Positions 24,787-36,539 of a stretch of 64,000 nt of DNA are shown piece by piece (the first letter of the stretch is position 1; the number at the start of each line of letters is the position of its first letter). Source of the stretch: Sphingomonas sp. NFR04 (lineage in GTDB: Bacteria > Pseudomonadota > Alphaproteobacteria > Sphingomonadales > Sphingomonadaceae). Position numbers and translations under genes: made by a program. The notes under the pieces were generated by a model. The model searched no databases. It was not told where the DNA came from and saw only the letters and a list, made by a program, of their open reading frames with translations. The stretch spans positions 372,001 through 436,000 of the forward strand of contig NZ_FORV01000002.1 in the NCBI RefSeq assembly GCF_900114095.1, given 5' to 3'.

Positions 24787-27700
24787 ATGATTTTGATGGA
24801 TTCCGCGCGTTTTCTGAACCTGCGGTATGGCATTTCGACCGCCGCGCTGCTGACCGCGATCGCCGCTCCGGCATATGCCCAGACCGCGGCTCCCGTGCAG
24901 GTGGCAGACGCTGCCACCGGCGCGGTGGAAGCATCGCAGGATCCCGCCGCGCCCGACGCGCAGGACCAGGGCCCTCCGGCCGACCAGGCGCCGATCGTCG
25001 TCACCGGCACGCTGTTCCGTGATTCGAACGCAAGCTCGATCTCGCCGGTGACCGTGCTGAGCGCGGCAACGCTGCAGCGCGCGAACATCACGACGGCGCA
25101 GGATGCGATCCGCTCGGTCTCGGCCGACAGTGCCGGCTCGATCTCGACCGGCTTCAAGAACGGCTTCTCGGCCGGCGGCGCCGCTGTCTCGCTCCGCGGT
25201 CTCGGCGTGTCGTCGACCGTGGTGCTGATCGATGGCCTCCGCTCGGCCAACTTCCCGCTCAACGACGACGGCCACAATTCCTATGTCGACCTGAACTCGA
25301 TCCCGTTCAGCATCGTCGACCGCATCGAAGTGCTGAAGGACGGCGCGTCCTCCACCTATGGCGCCGACGCGATCGGCGGCGTGGTCAACCTGATCAGCAA
25401 GAAGCAGTTCAAGGGCCTCGAAGGCTCGGTGCAGGCCGGCACGACCGAGAAGGGCGACGGCTCGCGCTATCGTGCGACGCTGACCGCCGGCGTGGGCGAC
25501 TATCGCGAGAAGGGCTGGAACTTCTACATCAACGGTGAATACACCTATGACGGGTTCATCACCAACCACTCGCGCGGCTATCCGTTCAACACCAACGACC
25601 TGCGCCCTAGCGGCTTGACCGACCGCAACCGCAACGACGATTCGCTGACGACGTCGAACCCGCAGGCGGTGGTGACCCGCGTCTCGCAGAGCGACCTCAA
25701 CAATCCGCTGTCCGGCCAGGTCGGGGATCCCACGACCCGGTACCAGCTGCTCAACCCCACTGCTTGCCCCTTCGGCACCTTCACGGTGAACACCAAGGAA
25801 GCAAGCGGCACCGGCTGCGCGCACAACCTGGCGGACGAATATTCGATCATCCAGCCGAAGCAGCAGCGCTACTCGACCACCGGCCGCCTCAGCGTGCGCC
25901 TGGCCGATAACTGGGAGGCGTTCGCCACCGGCAGCTACTCGCATTCCGAAGTCACGATCACCGGCGCGCCTTCGAACATCCGCGCCACCCAGCCCTTCGG
26001 CGGCTCCGCATCGATTGCTTCGAGCAACCCGGGCATCGTGCTGCCGGTCTATGTCTGCGCATCCGGCGTGAACTGCGCCTCCGCCGCCGACCGCAAGCTG
26101 AACCCGAACAACCCCTATGCCGCCGCCTATGCGGGCGATCCCAGCAACGGCGCGGCGCGCATCTACTATCTGTTCGGCGACATCCCTGCCGGCAGCTTCC
26201 GCTATGTCGACGTGTTCCGCACCTCGGCCGGCATCTCGGGCGACCTGGGCAACGGCTTCAAGTTCCGCCTGAACGGCGTGTATGCGCGTGACAATTTCAG
26301 CGTCACCCAGCACGGCTTCGTCAACGTCCAGGGCCTGCTGAACGCGGTCAACACCGGCGCCTACAATTTCGTCAATCCCGAGCTGAACACGGCGGCAGTG
26401 CGCAACCAGGTCTCGCCGGACCGCACCACACCGTCCTATTCGACGGTCGCGACGATCGGCGGCTCGCTGCTGAAGTCGCTGCTGCCGCTGGCCGGTGGCG
26501 ATCTCAACGTGGGTGGCGGCTTCCAGATCCGCCGCGAAACACTGATGAACCGCAACCAGAATTCGGACCTCGCCTATTACGGCCTGACCACTTCCTCGGC
26601 GCAGGGCCGCCAGACGGTAACCGCCGGGTTCTTCGAAATCGACGCGCCGTTCACGCGGACGTTCGATCTCAACGTGTCAGGTCGCTACGACCATTATTCG
26701 CAGGGCTATAGCCACTTCTCGCCCAAGGTCGGCGCGAAGTTCAGCCCGATCGAGCAGGTCTCGTTCCGTGCGACCTACTCGCAGGGCTTCCGCGCACCGA
26801 CCTTCGCGGAATACAACCCCGCCAGCAGCTATTCCGGCTTCACGACGTTCGCGCCGCCGCAGAGCTTCGTCGACGCCCATCCGGGCAACGCTGCCTATTC
26901 GGGCAGCTACAGCATCGGCGCTGGCTCCAAGGGCAATCCGGACATCCTGCCCGAAGTTTCGCGCAGCGTCACGATCGGCACGATGCTCAAGCCGACGCGC
27001 TGGTTCAACATGACCGTGGATTACTACAATATCCGCAAGTCGAACCTCATTGTCAGCGGACCGCTGCAGGCGAAGGCGATCGACGCCTATTACGCCCAGA
27101 CGACCGCAGCCGCCGGTTGCGCCGCCGTCGCGGCCGTCGGGCAGGGCTACAAGTGCAATGTCGTCGACGGCGTCGACCCGGTGAACCCGACCGCCCTGCC
27201 CCGTCTGCTGGTGCTCGACGTGCCGTACGTCAACGCCAACTACCAGGTGAGCTCGGGCCTCGACATGCAGGCGAGCGTCGACCTCCACCTAGCCGACCGC
27301 ATGCGCCTGATCAGCCGCGTCGACGTCACCCGCGTCCTCCGTCTCGATCTCGTCACCCCCGAAGGCGTGATGCAGAAATATGCGGGTACGCTCGGGCCGT
27401 ACAACCTGTCGTCGGGCGGCGGCACGCCGCGCATCCGCGGCAACTGGCAGAACGCGCTCGAATTCGGCAAGGTCTCGCTCACCGCGACCACCTATTATGT
27501 CGGTCGTATCAAGCAGGTTGCAGCCGACACCATCACGCCGGTCAACGGTGCGATCGACCTTTCCTGCGCCAACAACAAGGCGCCGATCGTGAAGGGCGGC
27601 GACAAGAGCTACCAGTGCTACATCCGTCCGTTCATCTACGCGGACCTCAACGCCGCGGTGCAGGTGAACGACCAGTTCCGCTTCTTCGTCAACGTGCAGA

Positions 27701-27828
27701 ACTTCACCAATGCGCGCGCGCCGCTCGCATCGGGCGCCTATACGAGCAATCCGAACTACCTGAACGCCTGGCACTATGCCGGGCTCGTCGGCCGCAGCTT
27801 CAGCGCCGGCGCGAACTTCAAGTTCTGA
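24787..27828 (+). CDS. TonB-dependent outer-membrane receptor
   Basis: A 1013-residue receptor. It has a signal peptide (AALLTAIAAPAYAQ), a TonB-box-like APIVVTGTLF, a plug domain (VSLRGLGVSSTVVLIDG, then RIEVLKDGASSTYGADAIGGVVN) and a large 22-strand-type barrel ending in Phe (SFSAGANFKF). It belongs to the large sphingomonad group of receptors that import sugars, siderophores or other bulky substrates using TonB energy. The substrate cannot be told. No sigma/anti-sigma pair is adjacent. A strong inverted repeat follows the stop. Confidence 0.92.
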   Translation: MILMDSARFLNLRYGISTAALLTAIAAPAYAQTAAPVQVADAATGAVEASQDPAAPDAQDQGPPADQAPIVVTGTLFRDSNASSISPVTVLSAATLQRANITTAQDAIRSVSADSAGSISTGFKNGFSAGGAAVSLRGLGVSSTVVLIDGLRSANFPLNDDGHNSYVDLNSIPFSIVDRIEVLKDGASSTYGADAIGGVVNLISKKQFKGLEGSVQAGTTEKGDGSRYRATLTAGVGDYREKGWNFYINGEYTYDGFITNHSRGYPFNTNDLRPSGLTDRNRNDDSLTTSNPQAVVTRVSQSDLNNPLSGQVGDPTTRYQLLNPTACPFGTFTVNTKEASGTGCAHNLADEYSIIQPKQQRYSTTGRLSVRLADNWEAFATGSYSHSEVTITGAPSNIRATQPFGGSASIASSNPGIVLPVYVCASGVNCASAADRKLNPNNPYAAAYAGDPSNGAARIYYLFGDIPAGSFRYVDVFRTSAGISGDLGNGFKFRLNGVYARDNFSVTQHGFVNVQGLLNAVNTGAYNFVNPELNTAAVRNQVSPDRTTPSYSTVATIGGSLLKSLLPLAGGDLNVGGGFQIRRETLMNRNQNSDLAYYGLTTSSAQGRQTVTAGFFEIDAPFTRTFDLNVSGRYDHYSQGYSHFSPKVGAKFSPIEQVSFRATYSQGFRAPTFAEYNPASSYSGFTTFAPPQSFVDAHPGNAAYSGSYSIGAGSKGNPDILPEVSRSVTIGTMLKPTRWFNMTVDYYNIRKSNLIVSGPLQAKAIDAYYAQTTAAAGCAAVAAVGQGYKCNVVDGVDPVNPTALPRLLVLDVPYVNANYQVSSGLDMQASVDLHLADRMRLISRVDVTRVLRLDLVTPEGVMQKYAGTLGPYNLSSGGGTPRIRGNWQNALEFGKVSLTATTYYVGRIKQVAADTITPVNGAIDLSCANNKAPIVKGGDKSYQCYIRPFIYADLNAAVQVNDQFRFFVNVQNFTNARAPLASGAYTSNPNYLNAWHYAGLVGRSFSAGANFKF

Positions 27829-27848
27829 CCCTACGCCACTGAACACCG

Positions 27849-27881
27849 CGCATCGGGAGGGCATTCGCCCCTCCCGATGCG
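27849..27881. terminator. stem-loop between the TonB receptor and the acyltransferase
   Basis: A 13-bp perfect stem (27849-27861 with 27869-27881) around a 7-base loop lies 20 bases after the receptor stop and 14 bases before the convergent acyltransferase stop. There is no long U tract on either side, so it may act as a bidirectional terminator or an mRNA 3'-end stabiliser. Confidence 0.65.
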
Positions 27882-27895
27882 TCGTTCGGTCGCTC

Positions 27896-28981
27896 TCACA
27901 CCGGGCTGACGCGCCGCGCGAGCGTCGGGCGCCGCACCCAGCGGACGATCCCCGGAAATGCATCCTTGAACACCAGGATGCGCTTTTCGATCGCGTGCCA
28001 GGAAAAGACCGCGAAGCACACCATCGCCAGCAGCGACAAGCCGAGCGTCTCGAAGAATTTGCCCGGCCCGATCAGGTGCACCACCGTCTGCTGGATCGGA
28101 TAGGCATAGAGGTACAGCCCGTAGGAATAGTCGCCGCCGAACAGCAGCTTCGGGCGCCACATCCGATTGCAGCCGAATGCCGCGACCGCATAGGCCGCCG
28201 GGAAGCTGGCGACATATTGCGCGTTCGGGAAGTACAGCAGCAGGCACGCGACGGCAAAGGCGGCGAAGGCTACCGCGGAACCACCCCGCAACGCGTGGCG
28301 ATATTGATACACGAGCATGCCGGCGACGAAGCTGAGCGTCAGGTTGAACTTGTCGACGTTGAACCAGAGCGGCGCCCCGGTCGCCACCTGTCGCCACGTC
28401 AACACAGCGGCGGCAAGAACATAGGTGGCAGCGAGCAGCTTCGGCCGCTTGGTAAACCCGATCAGGAAGAGCACGCTGATCGTGATGTAGCATTCCAGTT
28501 CCGACGGTACCGTCCACAGCGAGCTGTTCACGATGCCCGAGACGGGGTTGTCGAGGAACACGCCCGGCAGGCGGAAGTGGATCCAGCCGAGGATGTTGAC
28601 CAGATATTGGAAGAATTCGCGGTGCGTGAAATAGGTCGCCAGCGACACGGTGGTCAGCAGCGGCCCCAGGATCAGCGCAGACAACAGCACCTCGACCGTC
28701 AGCGCGGGGAAGATGCGCAGCACGCGATGCCAGAGAAAAACGCCTAGGTTCGGCGCACGCTCCAGGCTGGAGGAAACCAGGAAACCGCTCAGCGCGAAGA
28801 ACATCGGCAGGATGACGCGAACGAGCACCATGATCGGTTCATGGACATGCGGCAGCAGCGCCTCGGTCGACATCGTCACCGGAAAGGTGTGCCAAAGCAC
28901 CACCGCTAGCGCGAGCACGAGCCGCGCATAATCGAACCCGGTCGTCGCCCTAGCGGCGAACCGTTCCCCCAAACTTGTCAT
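27896..28981 (-). CDS. acyltransferase 3 family membrane protein (OafA/YrhL-like)
   Basis: A 361-residue integral membrane protein with about ten hydrophobic helices. It has the family histidine in helix 1 (VVLWHTFPV), the FFALSGFLVSSS motif and the conserved SSLWTVPSELECY segment. These enzymes O-acylate (often acetylate) exported sugars at the inner membrane. No SGNH extension is attached. It is convergent with the TonB receptor. Its natural acceptor may be the exopolysaccharide made elsewhere in the window, but this is not shown. Confidence 0.88.
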   Translation of the reverse strand: MTSLGERFAARATTGFDYARLVLALAVVLWHTFPVTMSTEALLPHVHEPIMVLVRVILPMFFALSGFLVSSSLERAPNLGVFLWHRVLRIFPALTVEVLLSALILGPLLTTVSLATYFTHREFFQYLVNILGWIHFRLPGVFLDNPVSGIVNSSLWTVPSELECYITISVLFLIGFTKRPKLLAATYVLAAAVLTWRQVATGAPLWFNVDKFNLTLSFVAGMLVYQYRHALRGGSAVAFAAFAVACLLLYFPNAQYVASFPAAYAVAAFGCNRMWRPKLLFGGDYSYGLYLYAYPIQQTVVHLIGPGKFFETLGLSLLAMVCFAVFSWHAIEKRILVFKDAFPGIVRWVRRPTLARRVSPV

Positions 28982-29194
28982 TGTCGCCCCCTGTGCAGGT
29001 CAGCCGATCTTCATCGGCTGCCCGGATTTCCCAAAACGGGATCACCATCATTTTGTCCTGAAATAAACGATTTGATCGCAAACATTCCGCGAGTTATTTC
29101 CAAAATGGATCAATTGGCGATCGAGCCACCTGCAGGTTGCGCTATGCTCGCGCCACCAACCCAGTATCAGCGGGCGAACACATGGGGGGGAAGC

Positions 29195-29362
29195 ATGAAG
29201 GGCATGGGGAAACCGAACAGTGCTGATCCGCTGACCGGGTGGTATTTCGTTGCCGCCTTCGGGATAGCGCTGCTCTTGAAGTTCATGGTGACGGACAGTC
29301 TCGGGATAACGTCTCACGACGAACCCAGCACCGCCTATGCATCCCCAACGGATGGCCGGTAG
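29195..29362 (+). CDS. small single-helix membrane protein (hypothetical)
   Basis: A 55-residue frame from ATG 29195 with GGGGGGGAAG just upstream. It has a polar N terminus, one hydrophobic helix (GWYFVAAFGIALLLKFMV) and a polar tail ending TAYASPTDGR. An earlier in-frame ATG at 29072 lacks a ribosome site. The 213 bases upstream, toward the divergent acyltransferase, are unusually A/T-rich for this genome and probably contain promoters. No function is known; the ORF itself could be spurious. Confidence 0.5.
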   Translation: MKGMGKPNSADPLTGWYFVAAFGIALLLKFMVTDSLGITSHDEPSTAYASPTDGR

Positions 29363-29398
29363 GCCGGCGCCGTTCGCACTCCTGCAGGGAACATCGGT

Positions 29399-30376
29399 TC
29401 ACTTCTGGAATAGCCCGCCAATGTAATTTCCGGACGGAAGCACGCTGTCATTGGTGTTGATATAATAGGCTGGCGCGACATTGCCCTGGACGGTGGCCGG
29501 CGCTTCGACGCGGATCCAGGGCGTGAAGTTCGGCCCCGCGATGACCTGGTTGTACCGGATGACGACGTTCTTCGGGGCGCTATAGAGCGCAATCGCGTGC
29601 CACATGGTCATGTAGAAGCGATTGTTGCTGATCTCGATATTCTCATAGCCGCCGACATGATCCTCGTCCCCGAAGAACACGCCTTGCGGCTCATGGCCCG
29701 GGCTGCCGATGATCTGGTTGCGGAGGATCCGGACATTCTTGCAGCCTGAGGTCTCGCGCGTGGTCCAGCACTGCACGCCGTCGGGGTGGATCGTCGGATT
29801 GGTCCGGAAATCGTGAAGTGTATTTCCGGTGATGGTCACCCCGTTCGAGCCGGGAATCTCGATCGCGTCCGAGCCGATGAAGCCGATATCGTTGTTCTCG
29901 ATCAGAACATTTCCGCCACGATCCGTCTTGATCCCCGCATTGATCTCCAGGAACCGCGAATTGGTGACGCGAAATCCTTCCACGTCATAGGCCACGACGC
30001 CATTGACGTCCTTGGCGACGTTGCCGTCGATCACCCCGTGCACATAGAGGCCGTTGAGGGTGACGTTGAATCCGTTTTCGACGCGAACCATCGATTGCGC
30101 GTTCCCCTCGCCGGGGGCGGGTGCGTAGGAAATCTCGAGTCCCGACAGGGTAAGGTTTCGCGCGTTGTTGATCGTTATGCGCGTGAAGAATGCCCGGTGG
30201 TCGGGGTTCATGCTTCGGATGGTGACCGTGGAATCATAGCGCGCGCCGTTCAGCGCGACCACGCCATAGTGTCCGGGCTGCAACAGGATGACGTCTCCGC
30301 CCCGCGCGGTCTTCACCGCCGACTGCAGTTGGGCGGGTGTCGCAACGGTGATGGCGGCAGCAATGAGCAGGAGCAT
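29399..30376 (-). CDS. secreted right-handed beta-helix protein (pectate-lyase-like fold)
   Basis: A 325-residue protein with a signal peptide (MLLLIAAAITVATPA), then repeated rungs of the N-x-I/V-x-x-N/G type (VLIENNDIGFIG, VTITGNTLHDF, IEISNNRFYMT, VVIRYNQVIAG) that define a parallel beta-helix. The family includes polysaccharide lyases, epimerases and related carbohydrate-binding or -cleaving enzymes. The start ATG 30376 has GGAGGAACC 7 bases upstream; longer frames lack this. No catalytic residues can be assigned by eye. It lies near an acyltransferase, which hints at a cell-surface glycan target. Confidence 0.8.
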   Translation of the reverse strand: MLLLIAAAITVATPAQLQSAVKTARGGDVILLQPGHYGVVALNGARYDSTVTIRSMNPDHRAFFTRITINNARNLTLSGLEISYAPAPGEGNAQSMVRVENGFNVTLNGLYVHGVIDGNVAKDVNGVVAYDVEGFRVTNSRFLEINAGIKTDRGGNVLIENNDIGFIGSDAIEIPGSNGVTITGNTLHDFRTNPTIHPDGVQCWTTRETSGCKNVRILRNQIIGSPGHEPQGVFFGDEDHVGGYENIEISNNRFYMTMWHAIALYSAPKNVVIRYNQVIAGPNFTPWIRVEAPATVQGNVAPAYYINTNDSVLPSGNYIGGLFQK

Positions 30377-30453
30377 GAGGGTTCCTCCGAGGTGAGACGA
30401 GGAAGGTCGACGCGGTTCGAGTCCGGCGCCTTCCGGCCTCACCGATATGGACA

Positions 30454-30750
30454 TCAGGTTGCAGTGTCGCGGCTCCCGATACCGCGCTGCGGCGAACCGT
30501 TGCTTTCGTCGCGCGCGTCGAGCCGGCGACGTCGGGACCTGCATGTTTCCAGGCGATCGAGCCGCTCGCAACGATACCGATTCCGGATCGCGCGGTTGAA
30601 CGTCGCGCCTTTCGATGCTGCGCCTGCGAGGTCCTGCTCGATGGAGACGGGCACGTCGAAATAGCGATAGCGCCGGCCGCTGACGAAGGTAATGTCGAGC
30701 CACCCGTGCCCGGGATCATATTGCCAGTTCCGGATCACTCGCGAGGGCAT
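30454..30750 (-). CDS. KTSC domain-containing protein
   Basis: A 98-residue protein. Residues 1-60 match the KTSC domain (IRNWQYDPGHGWLDITFVSG then YRYFDVPVSIEQDLAGAASKG), a small domain named after lysyl-tRNA synthetase C-terminal-like proteins. The remaining tail is Arg-rich and looks unstructured. The start is uncertain: ATG 30750 is 16 bases from GGGGAGA, while TTG 30759 is at an ideal 7 bases, and TTG 30765 is also in frame. The function is unknown. Confidence 0.72.
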   Translation of the reverse strand: MPSRVIRNWQYDPGHGWLDITFVSGRRYRYFDVPVSIEQDLAGAASKGATFNRAIRNRYRCERLDRLETCRSRRRRLDARDESNGSPQRGIGSRDTAT

Positions 30751-30821
30751 GTGCAGCAAACGCAAGTCTCCCCGCAGGCGTTGCGCTTGCGACTCGCCGG
30801 TGCCGCTGCGATGTTGGGGCG

Positions 30822-31838
30822 ATGGAAAATTTGGACGCTTTCATCACCGGCCTGCCCAAGGCCGAACTCCATCTCCACATCGAAGGCAGCCTCGAGCCCG
30901 AGCAGATGTTCGAATTCGCCCGGCGCAACGGCGTGGCGATCCCCTATGACAGCGTCGAAGCGGTGCGCGCAGCCTATCAGTTCTCGAACCTGCAGGACTT
31001 TCTCGACATCTATTATGCCGGCGCCGACGTGCTGCGCACCGACGCCGATTTCCGCGATCTGGCGCTTGCCTATTTCGAGCGCTCCGCCGCAGACGGCGTC
31101 CGCCATGCCGAGATCTTCTTTGATCCGCAGACCCACACCGCGCGCGGCATTGCTATGTGCACGGTCGTCGAGGGGCTACTGACGGGCATGGCGGAAGCCG
31201 AAACACGCTTCGGCATCACCTCGCAGCTGATCCTCTGCTTCCTGCGCCATCTCGACGAGGAAGATGCGTTCAAGACACTGGCCGAGGCCGAACCCTGGCT
31301 CGACCGCATCGCCGGCGTCGGCCTCGATTCGTCCGAGCTCGGCCATCCGCCGTCGAAGTTTGCCCGCGTGTTCGCCGCTGCCGCCGAAAAGGGCCTGAAG
31401 CGCGTCGCCCATGCCGGCGAGGAAGGCCCGGCCGCCTATGTCCATGAGGCGCTGGACCTGCTGCAGGTCGACCGGCTCGACCATGGCAATCGCAGCCTCG
31501 ACGACCCCATGCTTGTCGCCCGGCTGGCGCGGTCGAGCATGACGCTCACCGTCTGCCCGCTGTCCAACGTCAAATTGTGCAATGTCGAGACGATCGACGC
31601 GCACCCGATCGACCGGATGCTCGAACTCGGCCTGCGCGCGACGGTGAACTCGGACGACCCTGCCTATTTCGGCGGCTATGTCGGCGAGAATTACCGCGCC
31701 GTCGCCTATGGTCGGGCGCTCAGCAAGCAGCAGCTCGCCACCCTAGCTCGCAACAGCTTTCTCGGCTCCTTCCTGCCCGACGAGGCGGTGGCGACGCACC
31801 TCGCGGCGATCGACGCCTGGGTGGCGGAGGCGGCGTGA
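30822..31838 (+). CDS. adenine deaminase (adenosine deaminase superfamily type)
   Basis: A 338-residue zinc-dependent deaminase. Metal ligands are visible in HLH (His17, His19), in HAGEEGP and in TVNSDDPAYFGGY. The run LPKAELHLHIEGSLEPEQMF, together with FDPQTHTARGI and VGLDSSELGHPPSKF, fits the Pseudomonas-type adenine aminohydrolase rather than true adenosine deaminase. It would convert adenine to hypoxanthine. The next gene, coupled by ATGA, is a phosphoribosyltransferase that could turn hypoxanthine into IMP. Many databases label this family adenosine deaminase. Confidence 0.88.
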   Translation: MENLDAFITGLPKAELHLHIEGSLEPEQMFEFARRNGVAIPYDSVEAVRAAYQFSNLQDFLDIYYAGADVLRTDADFRDLALAYFERSAADGVRHAEIFFDPQTHTARGIAMCTVVEGLLTGMAEAETRFGITSQLILCFLRHLDEEDAFKTLAEAEPWLDRIAGVGLDSSELGHPPSKFARVFAAAAEKGLKRVAHAGEEGPAAYVHEALDLLQVDRLDHGNRSLDDPMLVARLARSSMTLTVCPLSNVKLCNVETIDAHPIDRMLELGLRATVNSDDPAYFGGYVGENYRAVAYGRALSKQQLATLARNSFLGSFLPDEAVATHLAAIDAWVAEAA

Positions 31839-32353
31839 TGGGCGACATCGTCTTCACCCACTTCACCCATGACCAGCTCGTCGGGGGCGTGCATGCGATT
31901 GCGGGCGCGGTGGTGGACTGGTCCCCTACCCTGCTGGTCGGCGTGGGTCGCGGCGGGCTGACGCCGGCGGTGTATCTGTCGCACCGCATCGGGCTGCCGC
32001 TCGTCTCGATCGACTATTCGACCCGCATCACCCAGTTCGCCGAGGAGCTGGTCGCGGTGCTCGCCCAGCGGACCCGCGAGGGCGAGCGGCTGCTGTTCAT
32101 CGAGGACATCAACGACAGCGGCAAGACCATCGGCGAGCTGCGCGCCGCGCTGGCGGCGGAAGGGGCGGTGGCGGAACAGGTCCGCTTTGCCGTGCTGCTC
32201 GACAATGTCCGCTCGTCGCAGCGGGTGGAATATTGCGCCGAGACCATCGACCGGGCGGTGCAGAAGGACTGGTTCGTCTTCCCGTGGGAAGCGATGGCGC
32301 CGCAGACCAGTCTCGATGCGGATGCGCGCGAGGTACCCGACCGGCTGTCTTGA
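31838..32353 (+). CDS. phosphoribosyltransferase (purine salvage, likely hypoxanthine type)
   Basis: A 171-residue type I phosphoribosyltransferase. The PRPP-binding loop reads LLFIEDINDSGKTI and an N-terminal VGVGRGGL serves the pyrophosphate loop. The start ATG 31838 overlaps the adenine deaminase stop (ATGA), so the genes are coupled. The pair makes a route adenine to hypoxanthine to IMP. Xanthine or guanine as substrate is also possible. The C terminus (FPWEAM) matches the family of small bacterial purine phosphoribosyltransferases. Confidence 0.85.
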   Translation: MGDIVFTHFTHDQLVGGVHAIAGAVVDWSPTLLVGVGRGGLTPAVYLSHRIGLPLVSIDYSTRITQFAEELVAVLAQRTREGERLLFIEDINDSGKTIGELRAALAAEGAVAEQVRFAVLLDNVRSSQRVEYCAETIDRAVQKDWFVFPWEAMAPQTSLDADAREVPDRLS

Positions 32354-32485
32354 CAGCGATCGTTCAGCAACCGTCAATCGCGCCTGTGCCACGCCTCATC
32401 GCGTGAACGCGTGGGAGAGTTTCGCCGGCTCGCGCGTTCGAGGGGCATGCGGCGACGTTTACTGTTTGGAAGTGTCGGAGGAACA

Positions 32486-33085
32486 ATGCCAATTTCATCA
32501 CAGAAGGGCCGGCGGCTGGCAGCACTCGGCCTGATGGTCGCGGGCAGCCTCTCGCTCGCATCGTGCATGACCGCCACGCCCTACCAGCCCGCCTCGGCGA
32601 GCGGATCGGTGCGCAACGGCTATTCGGACGAGCAGATCGAGGACAATCGGTTTCGGGTGAGCTTTTCGGGCAACAGCCTGACCTCGCGCGAGACGGTGGA
32701 GCGCTACCTGCTCTATCGCGCGGCCGAGCTGACGCTGCAGAGCGGCTATGACTATTTCCTGCTCGCCAATCGCGACACGGAGAAGAAGACCCAGACCTAT
32801 GCGACGCCGGGTGTCGGCGGTGCGGGCTTTGGCGGCCCCTGGGGCTATTGGAACCCGTACTGGCGCTATTACAGCCCGCGCTGGGGCTGGCGCAGCTGGG
32901 ATCCCTTCTGGGGCGATCCCTTCTTCGACCGCAACGTCGATATCCGCACCGTCGACCGCTACGAGGCGATGGCCGAGATCGTGATGGGCAAGGGCCCCAA
33001 GCCCGCCGACAACATCCGCGCCTTCGACGCGCGCGAGGTGAAGGAACGGCTCGGCCCGAAGATCCAGATGCCGCAGACCCGCTGA
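32486..33085 (+). CDS. CC0125/CC1285-type lipoprotein
   Basis: A 199-residue predicted lipoprotein with a lipobox LSLASC. It then has the family segments NGYSDEQIEDNRFRVSFSGNSLTSRETVERYLLYRAAELTL and a Trp/Pro/Gly-rich middle (PWGYWNPYWRYYSPRWGW). This is the alphaproteobacterial CC0125-type lipoprotein family of unknown role, likely in the cell envelope. The start ATG 32486 has a GGAGGAACA site. It is followed by an intrinsic terminator. Confidence 0.82.
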   Translation: MPISSQKGRRLAALGLMVAGSLSLASCMTATPYQPASASGSVRNGYSDEQIEDNRFRVSFSGNSLTSRETVERYLLYRAAELTLQSGYDYFLLANRDTEKKTQTYATPGVGGAGFGGPWGYWNPYWRYYSPRWGWRSWDPFWGDPFFDRNVDIRTVDRYEAMAEIVMGKGPKPADNIRAFDAREVKERLGPKIQMPQTR

Positions 33086-33106
33086 TCGCGGGCCACGGAG
33101 AAACAG

Positions 33107-33146
33107 AAAGGGCGGCGCCGGGACTACCGGCGCCGCCCTTTTCTTT
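33107..33146 (+). terminator. intrinsic terminator after the lipoprotein gene
   Basis: A 15-bp stem, AAAGGGCGGCGCCGG with CCGGCGCCGCCCTTT, around a 5-base loop is followed by TTTTCTTT. It lies 21 bases after the stop at 33085 and has the full layout of a rho-independent terminator on the plus strand. Confidence 0.92.
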
Positions 33147-33157
33147 GTGTCCTTTGT

Positions 33158-33302
33158 CCTCACCCTTGAGGGGGAGGATAGCGTAGCTTGGCGCGTCAGC
33201 GCCTAGCGAAGCTTGGAGAGGGTGAGCGGTTGCGCAGCAACCGCACGAGGCAGCGCCTCGCAATGCCCCTCTCCCTCCCTCTCCCCGGTGGGGAGAGGGT
33301 TT
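33158..33302. repeat. CCTC/GGAG-type inverted repeat downstream of secA
   Basis: A GC-rich palindromic block with the arms CCTCACCC...GAGGGGGAGG and CCCTCTCCC...GGGGAGAGGG and an inner GGTTGCGCAGCAACC hairpin. It lies between the lipoprotein terminator and the convergent secA 3' end. It belongs to the dispersed CCTCCCC family seen at 441-574, 5952-6078, 43568-43730 and 52593-52739, although its arms are less exact. Confidence 0.65.
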
Positions 33303-33314
33303 AACAGGCAACCC

Positions 33315-36059
<2,745 letters not shown>

Positions 36060-36185
36060 GCGAATTCCTGACCTGTTTGGATGGGATGCGCGACGGCTGC
36101 TGGACGAAGCGGAGCCATCGCGGGCGCACCGCGCAAAGGCGCGGCGACGAAAGGAAGAAGGGCCCGAACGCGCGGGCCGGAAAGG

Positions 36186-36446
36186 CTATTCGCGCCGCTG
36201 CTCGAAGGCGAGGCGAAGCGCGGGCTGCGGTGGGGCGGCCAGATGGAACACCGGGATCGTGACGACCCGCACCAGCGCCGGGAGCGCCGCCGCAGCCGCG
36301 ACGATATGGCGCGACGGGGTGACTGCCGCCTGCGCCGCTTCGGCCACGCGCACCACGGCCACGCCCTGAATCGGACGCAGCCCACGCTCGCCCGACACGC
36401 CGGTCAGGCTCGCGAAAAGCGCAGTGAGAAGCAGCAGCAGTTCCAA
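36186..36446 (-). CDS. small protein with N-terminal hydrophobic segment (hypothetical)
   Basis: An 86-residue frame. The best start is TTG 36446, preceded by AGGG at 6 bases; it gives LELLLLLTALFASLTGVSGERGL, a hydrophobic N terminus that could be a signal peptide or membrane anchor. The rest is Ala/Val/Pro-rich with a basic end (FEQRRE). The next upstream codons to 36536 lack coding character. It lies between a TonB-C repeat protein and secA on the same strand. The function is unknown and the assignment is tentative. Confidence 0.5.
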   Translation of the reverse strand: MELLLLLTALFASLTGVSGERGLRPIQGVAVVRVAEAAQAAVTPSRHIVAAAAALPALVRVVTIPVFHLAAPPQPALRLAFEQRRE

Positions 36447-36539
36447 GCGAAACCCTGTGATACACGGTGGTGATGTCGCAACCGACGGGCGGCAACGCAC
36501 GACACATAGGGATCGACGCACGGTTCGTCTAATCAAAAG

